Positions 8,592 to 15,779 of a DNA stretch of 64,000 nucleotides are shown here, piece after piece. The notes below the pieces were generated by a model. That model worked only from the letters and a program-made list of their open reading frames with translations. It had not been told where the DNA came from and did not search any database. The stretch is taken from assembly GCA_963717725.1 (NCBI GenBank), contig CAVQWS010000004.1:124001-188000 (forward strand). Reading direction: 5' to 3'. Both the position numbers and the translations under genes were made by a program. This stretch comes from AC-32 sp963717725 (GTDB lineage: Bacteria; Actinomycetota; Thermoleophilia; Gaiellales; Gaiellaceae). Each line of letters opens with the position of its first letter. Within the stretch, counting starts at the first letter, position 1.

Positions 8592-9770
8592 CTAGCGAAC
8601 CGACCTGAACGTCGCCCGGATCTCGGTCGCGAACAGTGCCGGCTCTTCCCAGGCCGCGAAGTGGCCGCCCTTGTCGACCTCGTTGAAGTAGACGAGGCTC
8701 GGGTAGCTCTGCTCGACCCAGCTGCGCGGGGCGCGGAAGATCTCGTCGGGGAACGTCGTGAAACCGACCGGGACCGTCACCGGCGGAGGAGCCTGCGCGG
8801 CGGCCTGCGCCTGTCCGCTCTCCCAGTACGACCGCGCCGCCGAGGCTCCGGTGCCGGTCAGCCAGTACGTCGTGATGTTGTCGAGGATGTTGTCGCGGGT
8901 GAGGTTGCCAGTCGGCTTCCCGTCCACGAAGGCGCCGGCGATCTTGTAGTAGCTGTCCGTGTCGTGGTCGAGCATCCAGGCCGCGAGCGCGACCGGTGAA
9001 TCCAGCAGTGCGTAGCCGATCGTCTCCGGCCGCGTGGCCTGCTCGAGGAAGTAGCCAAAACCGGTCGCCCGGAAGTTGGCGAGCGCGGCGATCGCCGCCT
9101 TTTCCTCCTCGGAATCCGACGGGTGGTCGCCGCCGGCCAGGCCCGTCACCAGCAGGTTCGTGTGGATGCCGATCAGCCCTTCGGGTGCCTGGCGGCCCAT
9201 CGCGTCGGTGATGCTCGCCCCGACGTCGCCGCCCTGGGCAACGTAACGGGCGTAGCCGAGCCGCTGCATCAGCTCGGCCCAGGCCTGCGCGACGCGGCCG
9301 GGGCCCCAGCCGAGCTCCTTCGGCTCACCGGAGAAGCCGTAGCCGGGAATGGACGGGAGCACGAGGTGGAACGCGTCCTCGGCGCTGCCGCCGTGCGCGG
9401 TCGGGTCGGTGAGCGGGCCGACCGAGTCGAGCAGCTCGATCACCGAGCCGGGCCAGCCGTGGGTCATGATCAGCGGCAATGCGTCCTCGTGCTCAGAGCG
9501 CACGTGGATGAAGTGGACGTCGACGCCGTCGATCTCGGTCGTGAACTGCGGTAGCGCGTTCAATCTCTCAGCGACGCGCTCGAAGTCGTAGTCGCTCGAC
9601 CAGTAGTCAGCGAGCGCCTTGAGCGTCGCCAGCTGGACGCCCTGCGAGCGATCGTCGACGAGCTCCTTCGTCGGCCAGCGGGTCGCAGAGATGCGTCGGC
9701 GCAGATCGTCGATCTTCTCTTTCGGAATGTCGACGCGGAAGTCGGTGGCGGTTTCGACGGTGGTGCTCAT
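8592..9770 (-). CDS. epoxide hydrolase, N-terminal EHN-domain family
   Basis: A 392-residue alpha/beta-hydrolase of the microsomal-type epoxide hydrolase family. The N-terminal EHN region has FRVDIPKEKIDDLRRRI and RWP. The oxyanion motif is HGWPGS, the nucleophile Asp sits in QGGDVGAS (about residue 180), and the catalytic His is in GGHFAAWEEP near the C-terminus. The enzyme would add water to an epoxide in the cytoplasm to give a diol; the natural substrate is unknown. AAGGAGG precedes the ATG at 9770. The thioredoxin-like gene follows directly. A C-terminal remnant of a second enzyme of the same kind lies just upstream. Confidence 0.88.
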   Translation of the reverse strand: MSTTVETATDFRVDIPKEKIDDLRRRISATRWPTKELVDDRSQGVQLATLKALADYWSSDYDFERVAERLNALPQFTTEIDGVDVHFIHVRSEHEDALPLIMTHGWPGSVIELLDSVGPLTDPTAHGGSAEDAFHLVLPSIPGYGFSGEPKELGWGPGRVAQAWAELMQRLGYARYVAQGGDVGASITDAMGRQAPEGLIGIHTNLLVTGLAGGDHPSDSEEEKAAIAALANFRATGFGYFLEQATRPETIGYALLDSPVALAAWMLDHDTDSYYKIAGAFVDGKPTGNLTRDNILDNITTYWLTGTGASAARSYWESGQAQAAAQAPPPVTVPVGFTTFPDEIFRAPRSWVEQSYPSLVYFNEVDKGGHFAAWEEPALFATEIRATFRSVR

Positions 9771-9781
9771 GGCGGCCTCCT

Positions 9782-9870
9782 TCAGCGCAGCGTCCTACAC
9801 GCGGCGCGTAGCTCCTTGGTGAAAATGTCCGGTTCCTGCCAGCTCAGCGCGACCTCCCCAGGTCCGTGGC
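9782..9870 (-). pseudogene. C-terminal remnant of a second epoxide-hydrolase-like gene
   Basis: Directly upstream of the epoxide hydrolase start, the minus strand encodes LSWQEPDIFTKELRAACRTL plus Arg and a TGA at 9782-9784. This aligns with the end of the intact neighbour (AAWEEPALFATEIRATFRSVR). No matching upstream part or start is present before the divergent peroxiredoxin gene. The TGA overlaps the ribosome site of the intact gene, as expected for tandem paralogues of which the first has been mostly deleted. Confidence 0.5.
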
Positions 9871-9935
9871 TGTGGCCCCTGGCGCGAATATACGCCTCGA
9901 TCGGACCTGGGGGTCATCCCATTGGGGGGACGCCG

Positions 9936-9949
9936 TAGAATCTTTTCTA
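9936..9949 (+). promoter_or_regulatory. putative -10 box giving a leaderless peroxiredoxin mRNA
   Basis: TAGAAT at 9936-9941 lies seven bases before the ATG at 9949, with no ribosome site between them. This spacing would place transcription start at or next to the ATG. No good -35 box is seen. Leaderless messages are common in actinobacteria. Confidence 0.35.
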
Positions 9950-10437
9950 TGGCGAGCACGACGTCGGAGCAGCAGTCGACGCCTCTGCCGGCCGGGACGC
10001 CGGCGCCGGACTTCGCGCTCTCCTCGACGCCTGACCAGAAGCTCTCGCTGTCCGACTTCCGCGGCCGGCCGGCGATCCTCGTCTTCTACCCCGAGGACTG
10101 GAGCCCGGTCTGCTCCGACCAGCTGGCGCTCTACCAGGAGCTGCTGCCGGAGTTCCAGCGCTACGACGCGCAGCTCGTGGGGATCTCGGTCGACGGGATC
10201 TGGTCGCACGTGGCGTTTGCGAAGGACCGGAACCTCAAGTTCCCGCTGCTCGCCGACTTCGAGCCCAAGGGCGAGGTCGCGCGGACGTACGGCGTCTACC
10301 GGCAGCAGGACGGGACCAGCGAGCGAGCCCTGTATGTGATCGACGGCGACGGCGTCGTCCGTTGGAGCTACGTCTCGCCGGTCGGGATCAACCCCGGGGC
10401 CGACGGCATCCTCCACGCCCTCGAGGAGCTCTCGTGA
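9949..10437 (+). CDS. peroxiredoxin (AhpC/TSA, Bcp-like)
   Basis: A 162-residue thiol peroxidase. The sequence APDFALSSTPDQKLSLSDF followed by ILVFYPEDWSPVCSDQL is the peroxiredoxin fold with the peroxidatic Cys55 in PVCSDQ. No second Cys is present in the usual resolving positions, so it would be a 1-Cys type or rely on a partner thiol. It reduces peroxides in the cytoplasm. The ATG at 9949 is chosen because it is just downstream of a likely -10 box; the earlier TTG at 9922 lacks support. It overlaps the DsbA-like gene by GTGA, so a thiol partner is made together with it. Confidence 0.88.
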   Translation: MASTTSEQQSTPLPAGTPAPDFALSSTPDQKLSLSDFRGRPAILVFYPEDWSPVCSDQLALYQELLPEFQRYDAQLVGISVDGIWSHVAFAKDRNLKFPLLADFEPKGEVARTYGVYRQQDGTSERALYVIDGDGVVRWSYVSPVGINPGADGILHALEELS

Positions 10438-10979
10438 GGACGACGTGGTCCTCGGAGCTGATCCTGCCGGTCAGCGAGGACCGAGACCACATCCAAGGAA
10501 CGGCGGACGCGCCCGTGACGCTGCTCGAGTACGGCGACTACGAGTGCCCGTACTGCGGCGGGGCCTACCCGATCATCAAGCAGGCGCAGGAGCGGCTGGG
10601 CAACCGGCTTCGCTTCGTCTTCCGCAACTTTCCGATCACGACCTCGCACCCGCACAGTGAGCAGGCGGCCGAGGCGGCCGAGGCGGCGGCCGCGCAGGGC
10701 AAGTTCTGGGAGATGCACGACCACCTCTACGAGCACCAGCAGCGGTTGACCGATCCCGACCTGCACGGGTACGCGGAGGAGCTCGGGCTGGACGTGGAGC
10801 GGTTCGACCGCGAACTGGCCGCGCACGTCCATGCCGACCGGGTGCGCGAGGACTTCATGAGCGGCGTCCGCAGCGGCGTCAACGGCACGCCGAGCTTCTA
10901 CGTCAACGGCGCGAAGTACGACGGCAGCTATGCGCTCGACGACCTGATCGCCGAGCTCGAGCGCGCCGCCTCGGGCTGA
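10434..10979 (+). CDS. DsbA-like thioredoxin-fold protein (CPYC)
   Basis: A 181-residue protein of the DsbA/Thioredoxin_4 family with active site CPYC at residues 38-41 (EYGDYECPYCG), the FRNFPI strand, a helical insert, and the cis-proline loop NGTPSFYVNG. There is no signal peptide, so it is probably cytoplasmic, as in many DsbA-like proteins found next to hydroperoxide reductases. The GTG at 10434 overlaps the peroxiredoxin TGA (GTGA), giving a two-gene unit in which this protein may reduce the peroxiredoxin. Its 3' end overlaps the convergent HAD gene by 52 bases. Confidence 0.88.
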   Translation: MRTTWSSELILPVSEDRDHIQGTADAPVTLLEYGDYECPYCGGAYPIIKQAQERLGNRLRFVFRNFPITTSHPHSEQAAEAAEAAAAQGKFWEMHDHLYEHQQRLTDPDLHGYAEELGLDVERFDRELAAHVHADRVREDFMSGVRSGVNGTPSFYVNGAKYDGSYALDDLIAELERAASG

Positions 10980-11563
10980 ACCAGCTCGAGTAGCGGACCG
11001 AGCGAGTCGTGGCCGGTGCCGCCGTCGAGCTCCAGGTCACGCGGGTTGTGCCAGTACACGGGCATGCCGACTCGCTCGGCGCCCGCGATGTCGTCGGGCG
11101 AGCCGGCGACGAAGACCGTGCGCGCCGGGTCGAGGTCCAGCGCCTCGAGCGCGAGCAGGTACGGCTCCGGGCGCGGCTTGTAGGCGCCTGCCGCCTCTGC
11201 GGTGGCGACGACGTCGAAGGGGACGCCGACCCGGGCAGCAGCCTGCCGCCCGGTCTCTTCCGAGCAGTTGGTGACGACGCCGAGCTTCACGGTTGTGCGC
11301 AGCTGAGCCAGAACAGCACGCGCCTCCGGCCAGGGCTCGAGCTCGCCCAGCCGGGCGACAAGCGCCGCTGCTCGATCTAGTCCGGCCACCTCGGCGACGA
11401 CGTCGTCGAATGGCCGATAGTCGCCTGCGAGATACGAAAGCTGGCTGTGCTCGCGCCGCCAGCGACTGCCGAGCTCCGCGCTGCCAGCCACCTCGTCGTA
11501 GGCCGGCTGCGAGTCGAGCAGCCCGCTGAAGAGGTCGAACAGCACTCCGTCATACGGCTGCAC
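10928..11563 (-). CDS. HAD-superfamily hydrolase (2-haloacid dehalogenase-like)
   Basis: About 211 residues. The HAD motif I is VLFDLFSGLLDS with the nucleophile Asp at residue 10, motif II is VVTNCSEE, motif III Lys is in AYKPRPEPY and motif IV is FVAGSPDDIAGA. The FSGLLDS loop resembles haloacid dehalogenase-like proteins, but a phosphatase role is equally possible. The GTG at 11563 starts only three bases after the 3' end of the tRNA-Sec gene on the same strand, so the two may share a transcript. The longer open frame upstream would run through the tRNA and is rejected. The 3' end overlaps the DsbA-like gene by 52 bases. Confidence 0.8.
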   Translation of the reverse strand: MQPYDGVLFDLFSGLLDSQPAYDEVAGSAELGSRWRREHSQLSYLAGDYRPFDDVVAEVAGLDRAAALVARLGELEPWPEARAVLAQLRTTVKLGVVTNCSEETGRQAAARVGVPFDVVATAEAAGAYKPRPEPYLLALEALDLDPARTVFVAGSPDDIAGAERVGMPVYWHNPRDLELDGGTGHDSLGPLLELVQPEAARSSSAIRSSSA

Positions 11564-11566
11564 TGA

Positions 11567-11659
11567 CGGAGCGGCGCCGGAGTCGAACCGACCGAGCCGT
11601 GGGTTACACGACCGCACTGGTTTTGAAGACCAGCTGGGCCACCGGGCCCATGCCGCTCC
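11567..11659 (-). tRNA. selC: tRNA-Sec (anticodon UCA)
   Basis: The 93-base minus-strand sequence starts GGAGCGGC and ends GCCGCTCC-G, an 8-bp acceptor stem that is diagnostic for bacterial tRNA-Sec. The D stem has 6 bp (TGGGCC/GGCCCA) with a 4-base CGGT loop, as in E. coli SelC. The anticodon arm is CTGGT-CTTCAAA-ACCAG, with anticodon TCA. A long extra arm (GGTCGTG...CACGGCT) and the T arm GTCGG-TTCGACT-CCGGC follow. CCA is not encoded. It sits just downstream of selA and selB on the same strand. Confidence 0.96.
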
Positions 11660-11717
11660 GCCGGCGAGCCTAGTCGTTACGCGGGGGAACCGGGGCGGCG
11701 GCTCCCTCGCGAACGTT

Positions 11718-11828
11718 TTAGCAGGGGTTCTCGGCCTTGATCGCGTCGATCGAGCCGAAGAGCTGGTCGCGCTGCGCCGTGGTGATCTTCGTCGGCACGT
11801 AGGAGGCGATCTGCGCCTCCAGCGGCGT
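11718..11828 (-). pseudogene. C-terminal fragment of an unidentified gene after selB
   Basis: Starting at the stop of selB, another frame encodes TPLEAQIASYVPTKITTAQR, then about 17 more residues ending in KAENPC and a TAA at 11718-11720. All of roughly 36 codons end in G or C, the signature of real coding sequence in this genome. No start codon exists in this frame before an upstream TGA inside selB, and the frame inside selB loses the coding bias. It is therefore probably the leftover end of a deleted gene. I do not recognise the family. Confidence 0.45.
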
Positions 11829-11830
11829 GT

Positions 11831-13531
11831 CTAGTGGGACGAACGCAGGCGCCGCTTGTCGCCGACGCGCAGGGTCAGCCCGTCAGCGTCGTAGCGCTCG
11901 AGCAGCAGCTGAGCGGTGCGCCTCGAGATGCCCAGGGCGTCGCGGAAGCCCGCCAGGGTGATCGGCGACAGCGCCGGGAGTGTCTCGCGGCCGCGCTCGT
12001 AGAGGGCCGCCGAGACCGCGAAGCCGTCGCCGACGCGCTTCAGCGTGCCGCGGTCCTCGAGGAAGCCGGCCAGGTTGCGGTCGTCGACCCGCACGAGGTC
12101 ATCTGCGGCAAGGCGGGCCTCGAGCTCGGCCGCAGCGGTGGCGTGGTCGCCGAGCTGCGGCGCGGCGCCCGGCGCGTAGGCCTTGCCGTCGCGGCGCTCG
12201 ACCCGCAGCAGCTGGAGGACGGCCGGCGCCCACGGCTCGTGTGGCAGCAGCTCGCCGAGGGGGATGCCGGGGTCGAGCGGCGACGCGCTCGCCCGCTCGG
12301 CGAGCCGCTCGCGGACCGCCGTGCGCTGCCGCTCGAGCCATTCGGTCGCGAAGAACCAATCGCCGGCGCTCTCCACGGCGGCGAGCCCCTGTGCCAGCTC
12401 GGCCGGGGCGAGCAGCCCACGCGCTTGCAGCTCCGCTCCGGTGACCGGTGAGCGCACGATCGCGCGGACGATCGACTCCGGGTCGCCACGCTCGAGCAGC
12501 TCCAGGCGCTGCGGTTCGAAGCGCCGCGGCGGCGAGGGGTCGAGCACCGTGCCGCCGCCGACGGTGGTCTCGGTGCGCAGGACGACGCGGTCGCCGCGGG
12601 CGGCGACGACCGGCTCGCGCAGGCGCAGCTGGGCGTAGCGGCCCTCGCGCACGACCCGAGCAGGCACGTCGCTCGTCCCGATGTGGACGGTGAGAGCGGC
12701 CGGCACGGGCTCGAGCTCCTCGAGCGCGACGTCCAGCCGCCAGCTGACCGGGTAGGCGCCCGGTTCGACGAGCACGTCCCCGCGCTGGAGCTGCGAGCGC
12801 GAGATCCCCGGCAGGTTGACCGCGACGCGCTGCCCCGCGTCGGCCCGCTCGACCTGGAGGTCGTGCACCTGGACGCTGCGGGCGCGCGTACGCAGGCCGG
12901 AGGGCTCGACGCGGAGCTCGTCCCCGGCTGTGATCGAGCCCGACCGCAGCGTGCCCGTGACGACGGTGCCCGCACCCGGGATCGTGAAGGCGCGGTCGAC
13001 GTAGAGCCGGGCCTGGGCGTCTCTCGGGCGGGCGGGCACGCCCGCCGCGGCCCGGGCGAGCGCCTGGCGCAGCTCGTCGAGCCCCGCGCCGGTCTTGGCG
13101 CTGACCGCGACCACCTCGGCGCCGGGGACGAGCTCGTGGGCTTCGGCGACCGCCAGCTCGAGCGTCCCGGCGTCCACGGCGTCGGTCTTGGTCACGGCAA
13201 CCACGCCGCGCTCGATCCCGAGCAGGCGCAGGATCGCGAGGTGCTCGTGCGTCTGCGGCCGGGCGCCCTCGCCGGCATCGATTACCAGCAGGAAGAGGTC
13301 GATCCCGGTCGCGCCGGCCACCATCGTGCGCACGAAGCGCTCGTGCCCGGGCACGTCCACGAGCGAGAGCTGCGTTCCGTCGGGCAGCTCGAGCGGCGCG
13401 TAGCCGAGCGCGATCGAGATTCCGCGCTCACGCTCCTCGGGCAGCCGGTCGGTGTCCTTGCCCGTGAGCGCGCGGACGAGCCAGGTCTTGCCGTGGTCGA
13501 TGTGCCCAGCTGTTCCGACAGTCAGCGCCAC
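11831..13531 (-). CDS. selB: selenocysteine-specific translation elongation factor SelB
   Basis: A 566-residue GTPase. The P-loop is GTAGHIDHGKT, the switch region has ERERGISIALGYA, G3 is DVPGHE, and G4 is TKTD. Domains II-III follow (ARLYVDRAFTIPGAGTVVTG and later), then the C-terminal part with several winged-helix domains that bind the SECIS element in mRNA (residues about 370-566). SelB delivers selenocysteyl-tRNA to UGA codons. It starts with GTG at 13531 and lies 90 bases downstream of selA with the paired palindromes in the gap. SelB C-termini normally end with winged helix four; the end at RYDADGLTLRVGDKRRLRS fits this. Confidence 0.95.
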   Translation of the reverse strand: MALTVGTAGHIDHGKTWLVRALTGKDTDRLPEERERGISIALGYAPLELPDGTQLSLVDVPGHERFVRTMVAGATGIDLFLLVIDAGEGARPQTHEHLAILRLLGIERGVVAVTKTDAVDAGTLELAVAEAHELVPGAEVVAVSAKTGAGLDELRQALARAAAGVPARPRDAQARLYVDRAFTIPGAGTVVTGTLRSGSITAGDELRVEPSGLRTRARSVQVHDLQVERADAGQRVAVNLPGISRSQLQRGDVLVEPGAYPVSWRLDVALEELEPVPAALTVHIGTSDVPARVVREGRYAQLRLREPVVAARGDRVVLRTETTVGGGTVLDPSPPRRFEPQRLELLERGDPESIVRAIVRSPVTGAELQARGLLAPAELAQGLAAVESAGDWFFATEWLERQRTAVRERLAERASASPLDPGIPLGELLPHEPWAPAVLQLLRVERRDGKAYAPGAAPQLGDHATAAAELEARLAADDLVRVDDRNLAGFLEDRGTLKRVGDGFAVSAALYERGRETLPALSPITLAGFRDALGISRRTAQLLLERYDADGLTLRVGDKRRLRSSH

Positions 13532-13543
13532 CCGGACCGCCCT

Positions 13544-13562
13544 AGTAACAGTCTGTTACTTG
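13544..13562. repeat. palindromic repeat copy 1 in the selA-selB gap (candidate operator)
   Basis: AGTAACAGTCTGTTACTTG at 13544-13562 contains the 17-base palindrome AGTAACAG-T-CTGTTACT, 13 bases upstream of the selB GTG. An exact 19-base copy lies at 13610-13628, 66 bases away, about six helical turns. The form resembles operators of dimeric TetR-type regulators. This is inference. Confidence 0.6.
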
Positions 13563-13609
13563 CTCCGGTTCGCCCCGAGCCCGCGCTCCGAGTGCGTTTC
13601 AACCCTCCA

Positions 13610-13628
13610 AGTAACAGTCTGTTACTTG
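13610..13628. repeat. palindromic repeat copy 2, over the selA stop (candidate operator)
   Basis: The exact second copy of AGTAACAGTCTGTTACTTG. Here the palindrome is extended to 10-bp arms (13608-13628). The selA stop codon (13622-13624) lies inside it. It could also act as a hairpin in the selA-selB mRNA. Confidence 0.6.
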
Positions 13629-14923
13629 GCACGGGCGGCTTGAACGGCCGCGGCGGTTTCGTCGGCCTCGGCGTCCGTGAGCGTGCGGCAGTCGAGCAGC
13701 AGGCGGCCGTCGCGGACGACTCCGACCACGGGCGGGTCGCCGGCGCGGAGCGGTGCGGCCAACGCTTCCTCGACCGCGCAGGCGAAGCTCGACAGCTCCG
13801 CGAGCGGCAACGCGCCGCCGCCGACGCGGCCGACCGTTTCCTCGACGTCGCCGCCGACCGCCGCGGCCAGGCGCTCCGCCCGCGCCTGGACTGCCTCGAG
13901 CGGCTCGTTCAGCATCCGCAGCACCGGCACTTCGCGCAGCGCGCGCTCGGGCTCGAGGTAGAGCGCGAGCGTCCCCTCCAGCGCCGCCAGCGTCAGCTTG
14001 TCCGCCCGCAACGCGCGCTGGAGTGGATGCCGGCGCAGCCGCTCGACGAGCTCGGCGCGGCCGACGACGATCCCCGCCTGCGGCCCGCCGAGCAGCTTGT
14101 CGCCGGAGAAGCAGACGAGGTCGGAGCCGGCGGCCAGGCTCTCGCGCGCAGACGGCTCGCCCTCGAGATGGACCAGCACCCCGGAGCCGAGGTCGTTCAC
14201 GAGCGGCAGGCCGTGCCGGCCGGCGACCGTGGCCAGCTCGGCCACCGACGGCTGCTCGGTGAAGCCGACGACGCGGAAGTTCGACTGGTGCACCCGCAGC
14301 AGCACGGCCGTCTCGGGGCCGATCGCGCGCTCGTAGTCGGCGGCACGCGTGCGGTTCGTCGTGCCGACCTCGCGCAGCCGCGCGCCGGAGCGGACCAGCA
14401 CGTCGGGAATGCGGAAGCCGTCGCCGATCTCGATCAGCTCGCCGCGTGAGACCAGCACCTCGCGGCCCTCCGCCAAGGCGGCGAGCGCCAGCAGCACCGC
14501 GGCCGCGTTGTTGTTCACGACGAGCGCGCCCTCGGCGCCGGTCAGGCGGCGCAGGATCCCGGCGACGTGGTCCTGCCGTGAGCCGCGCCCGCCGGCTCGG
14601 AGGTCGTATTCGAGGTTCGAGTAGCCGCGCCCGATCTCGACCGCCCGCTCGAGCGCCGCCTCCGGCAGGGGCGCCCGTCCGAGGTTCGTGTGCACGATCA
14701 CGCCCGTGGCATTCAGCGTGCGCCGCAGCGCGGGCGCCCGGGCTGCGGCGAGCTCGCCCAGCGCCCGCTCGACCAGGTCGCCGGGGTCGTGGCCGGCCCT
14801 GATCTCTTCACGCGCGCGCGCAAGGGCGGTTCGCGCGGCCTCGACCGCCAGCGCGGTCGGCTCGCCGGCCAGACGGTCGTCCCGCGCGAGCTCGTCCACG
14901 GAGGGCAGATCGCGCAGTTTCAT
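13622..14923 (-). CDS. selA: L-seryl-tRNA(Sec) selenium transferase SelA
   Basis: A 433-residue PLP enzyme that converts seryl-tRNA(Sec) to selenocysteyl-tRNA with selenophosphate. Diagnostic segments are INATGVIVHTNLGRAPL-like (here LNATGVIVHTNLGRAPLP), YSNLEYDL, the VNNNAAAVLLAL turn, VGTTNRT and the PLP Lys276 in FSGDKLLGGPQAG. Length is normal for bacterial SelA. It is first in the order selA, selB, selC on the minus strand. The selenophosphate synthase (selD) that the pathway needs is not in the window. Confidence 0.95.
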   Translation of the reverse strand: MKLRDLPSVDELARDDRLAGEPTALAVEAARTALARAREEIRAGHDPGDLVERALGELAAARAPALRRTLNATGVIVHTNLGRAPLPEAALERAVEIGRGYSNLEYDLRAGGRGSRQDHVAGILRRLTGAEGALVVNNNAAAVLLALAALAEGREVLVSRGELIEIGDGFRIPDVLVRSGARLREVGTTNRTRAADYERAIGPETAVLLRVHQSNFRVVGFTEQPSVAELATVAGRHGLPLVNDLGSGVLVHLEGEPSARESLAAGSDLVCFSGDKLLGGPQAGIVVGRAELVERLRRHPLQRALRADKLTLAALEGTLALYLEPERALREVPVLRMLNEPLEAVQARAERLAAAVGGDVEETVGRVGGGALPLAELSSFACAVEEALAAPLRAGDPPVVGVVRDGRLLLDCRTLTDAEADETAAAVQAARAK

Positions 14924-14931
14924 TGGATTTC

Positions 14932-14945
14932 AGTGTAAGTACACT
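14932..14945. promoter_or_regulatory. palindrome in the divergent selA / secreted-protein promoter
   Basis: AGTGTAAGTACACT (6-base arms AGTGTA/TACACT) sits in the 34-base gap between selA and the divergent secreted-protein gene. It could be an operator for either gene. No -10/-35 pair is convincing in this gap. Confidence 0.4.
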
Positions 14946-14957
14946 CGTTTCGGGTCG

Positions 14958-15779
14958 ATGGCGGCAGGATTGTTCACGCGAGCCAAGGGCACGGCGCTCT
15001 GCGCCTGTCTGCTCGTGCTCGTCTTCGCGGCGACGAGCGGCGCGGCAGCCCGCGTCGGGATCGGGAAGATGACCGTCGCGCCGAACCGCGTCACCGCCGG
15101 CACGACCGAGAACGAGCTCAGCTTCGCCTTCACCGCCGACTCGGCGCCACTCAAGGGCACGACCCTCGTCGACGTGCCGCGCGGCTGGACGAAGCCGCAG
15201 CAGATGAACCCGGCCGCCCCCGGCTACGTCGAGCTGCAGGCGTCGGGGTGCCTCGGCACGCGGATCGCCGGCATCTCGAGCCGCCGGATCGTGATCACGA
15301 CACAGTGCCCGCGCCGGCACCTTTTCCGCCTGATCTACCGCAAGGCCGCCGCGCCGCTGCTCTCGGCCGACGGCTTCGTCTTCCTCACGCAGACGCGGCC
15401 GGCAAACGCCCCGAAAAAGACGCCCTTCAAGCCACTCGGCCCGCAGAAGCAGCCGGTCGTCCGCGTTCGCGGCGCCGCGCAGGCGGGGCTCTTCATGGCG
15501 GTCACCTCGGTTGCGACCGCCGGCGCACCCTTCAGCGCGCTCGTGCGCGCGGTCGACCAGTTCGGCAACAACGCGGCCGACTACGCCGGAACGGTCACGT
15601 TCACGAGCAGCGACCCCTCGGCGACGCTGCCTGCCCCATACGCCTATGCCTCGACCGACGCCGCGCAGCACGCGTTCACCGGGATCGTGCTGCACGCCGT
15701 CGGCATGCAGACCGTGACCGTGACGGACTCGAACGGCTTCACCATCCAGAGCCCGCCGATCGCGGTCTCAGCTAGCTAG
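14958..15779 (+). CDS. secreted protein with C-terminal bacterial Ig-like domain
   Basis: A 273-residue exported protein. The signal peptide covers about residues 1-33 (ALCACLLVLVFAATSGAAA). Residues 35-165 form a domain of unknown name with several Cys and a strand-rich pattern (KMTVAPNRVTAGTTENELSF). Residues about 185-273 form an Ig-like fold with AVDQFGNNAADYAGTVTFTS, ATLPAPYAY and QTVTVTDSNGF, common on actinobacterial surface proteins. It may bind polymers or other wall components. The ATG at 14958 is chosen because the signal peptide begins there; the longer frame overlaps selA. The stop overlaps the stop of the convergent LOG gene by eight bases. Confidence 0.7.
   Translation: MAAGLFTRAKGTALCACLLVLVFAATSGAAARVGIGKMTVAPNRVTAGTTENELSFAFTADSAPLKGTTLVDVPRGWTKPQQMNPAAPGYVELQASGCLGTRIAGISSRRIVITTQCPRRHLFRLIYRKAAAPLLSADGFVFLTQTRPANAPKKTPFKPLGPQKQPVVRVRGAAQAGLFMAVTSVATAGAPFSALVRAVDQFGNNAADYAGTVTFTSSDPSATLPAPYAYASTDAAQHAFTGIVLHAVGMQTVTVTDSNGFTIQSPPIAVSAS

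Noticed and set aside
9856..9912. Inverted repeat CCCCAGGTCC...GGACCTGGGG with 37-base spacing before the peroxiredoxin gene
   Set aside because: Arms are far apart and one lies in the epoxide hydrolase remnant; no second evidence for function.
12683..14449. A 588-codon plus-strand frame across selB and selA
   Set aside because: It crosses two well-defined genes on the other strand and has shadow-type composition.
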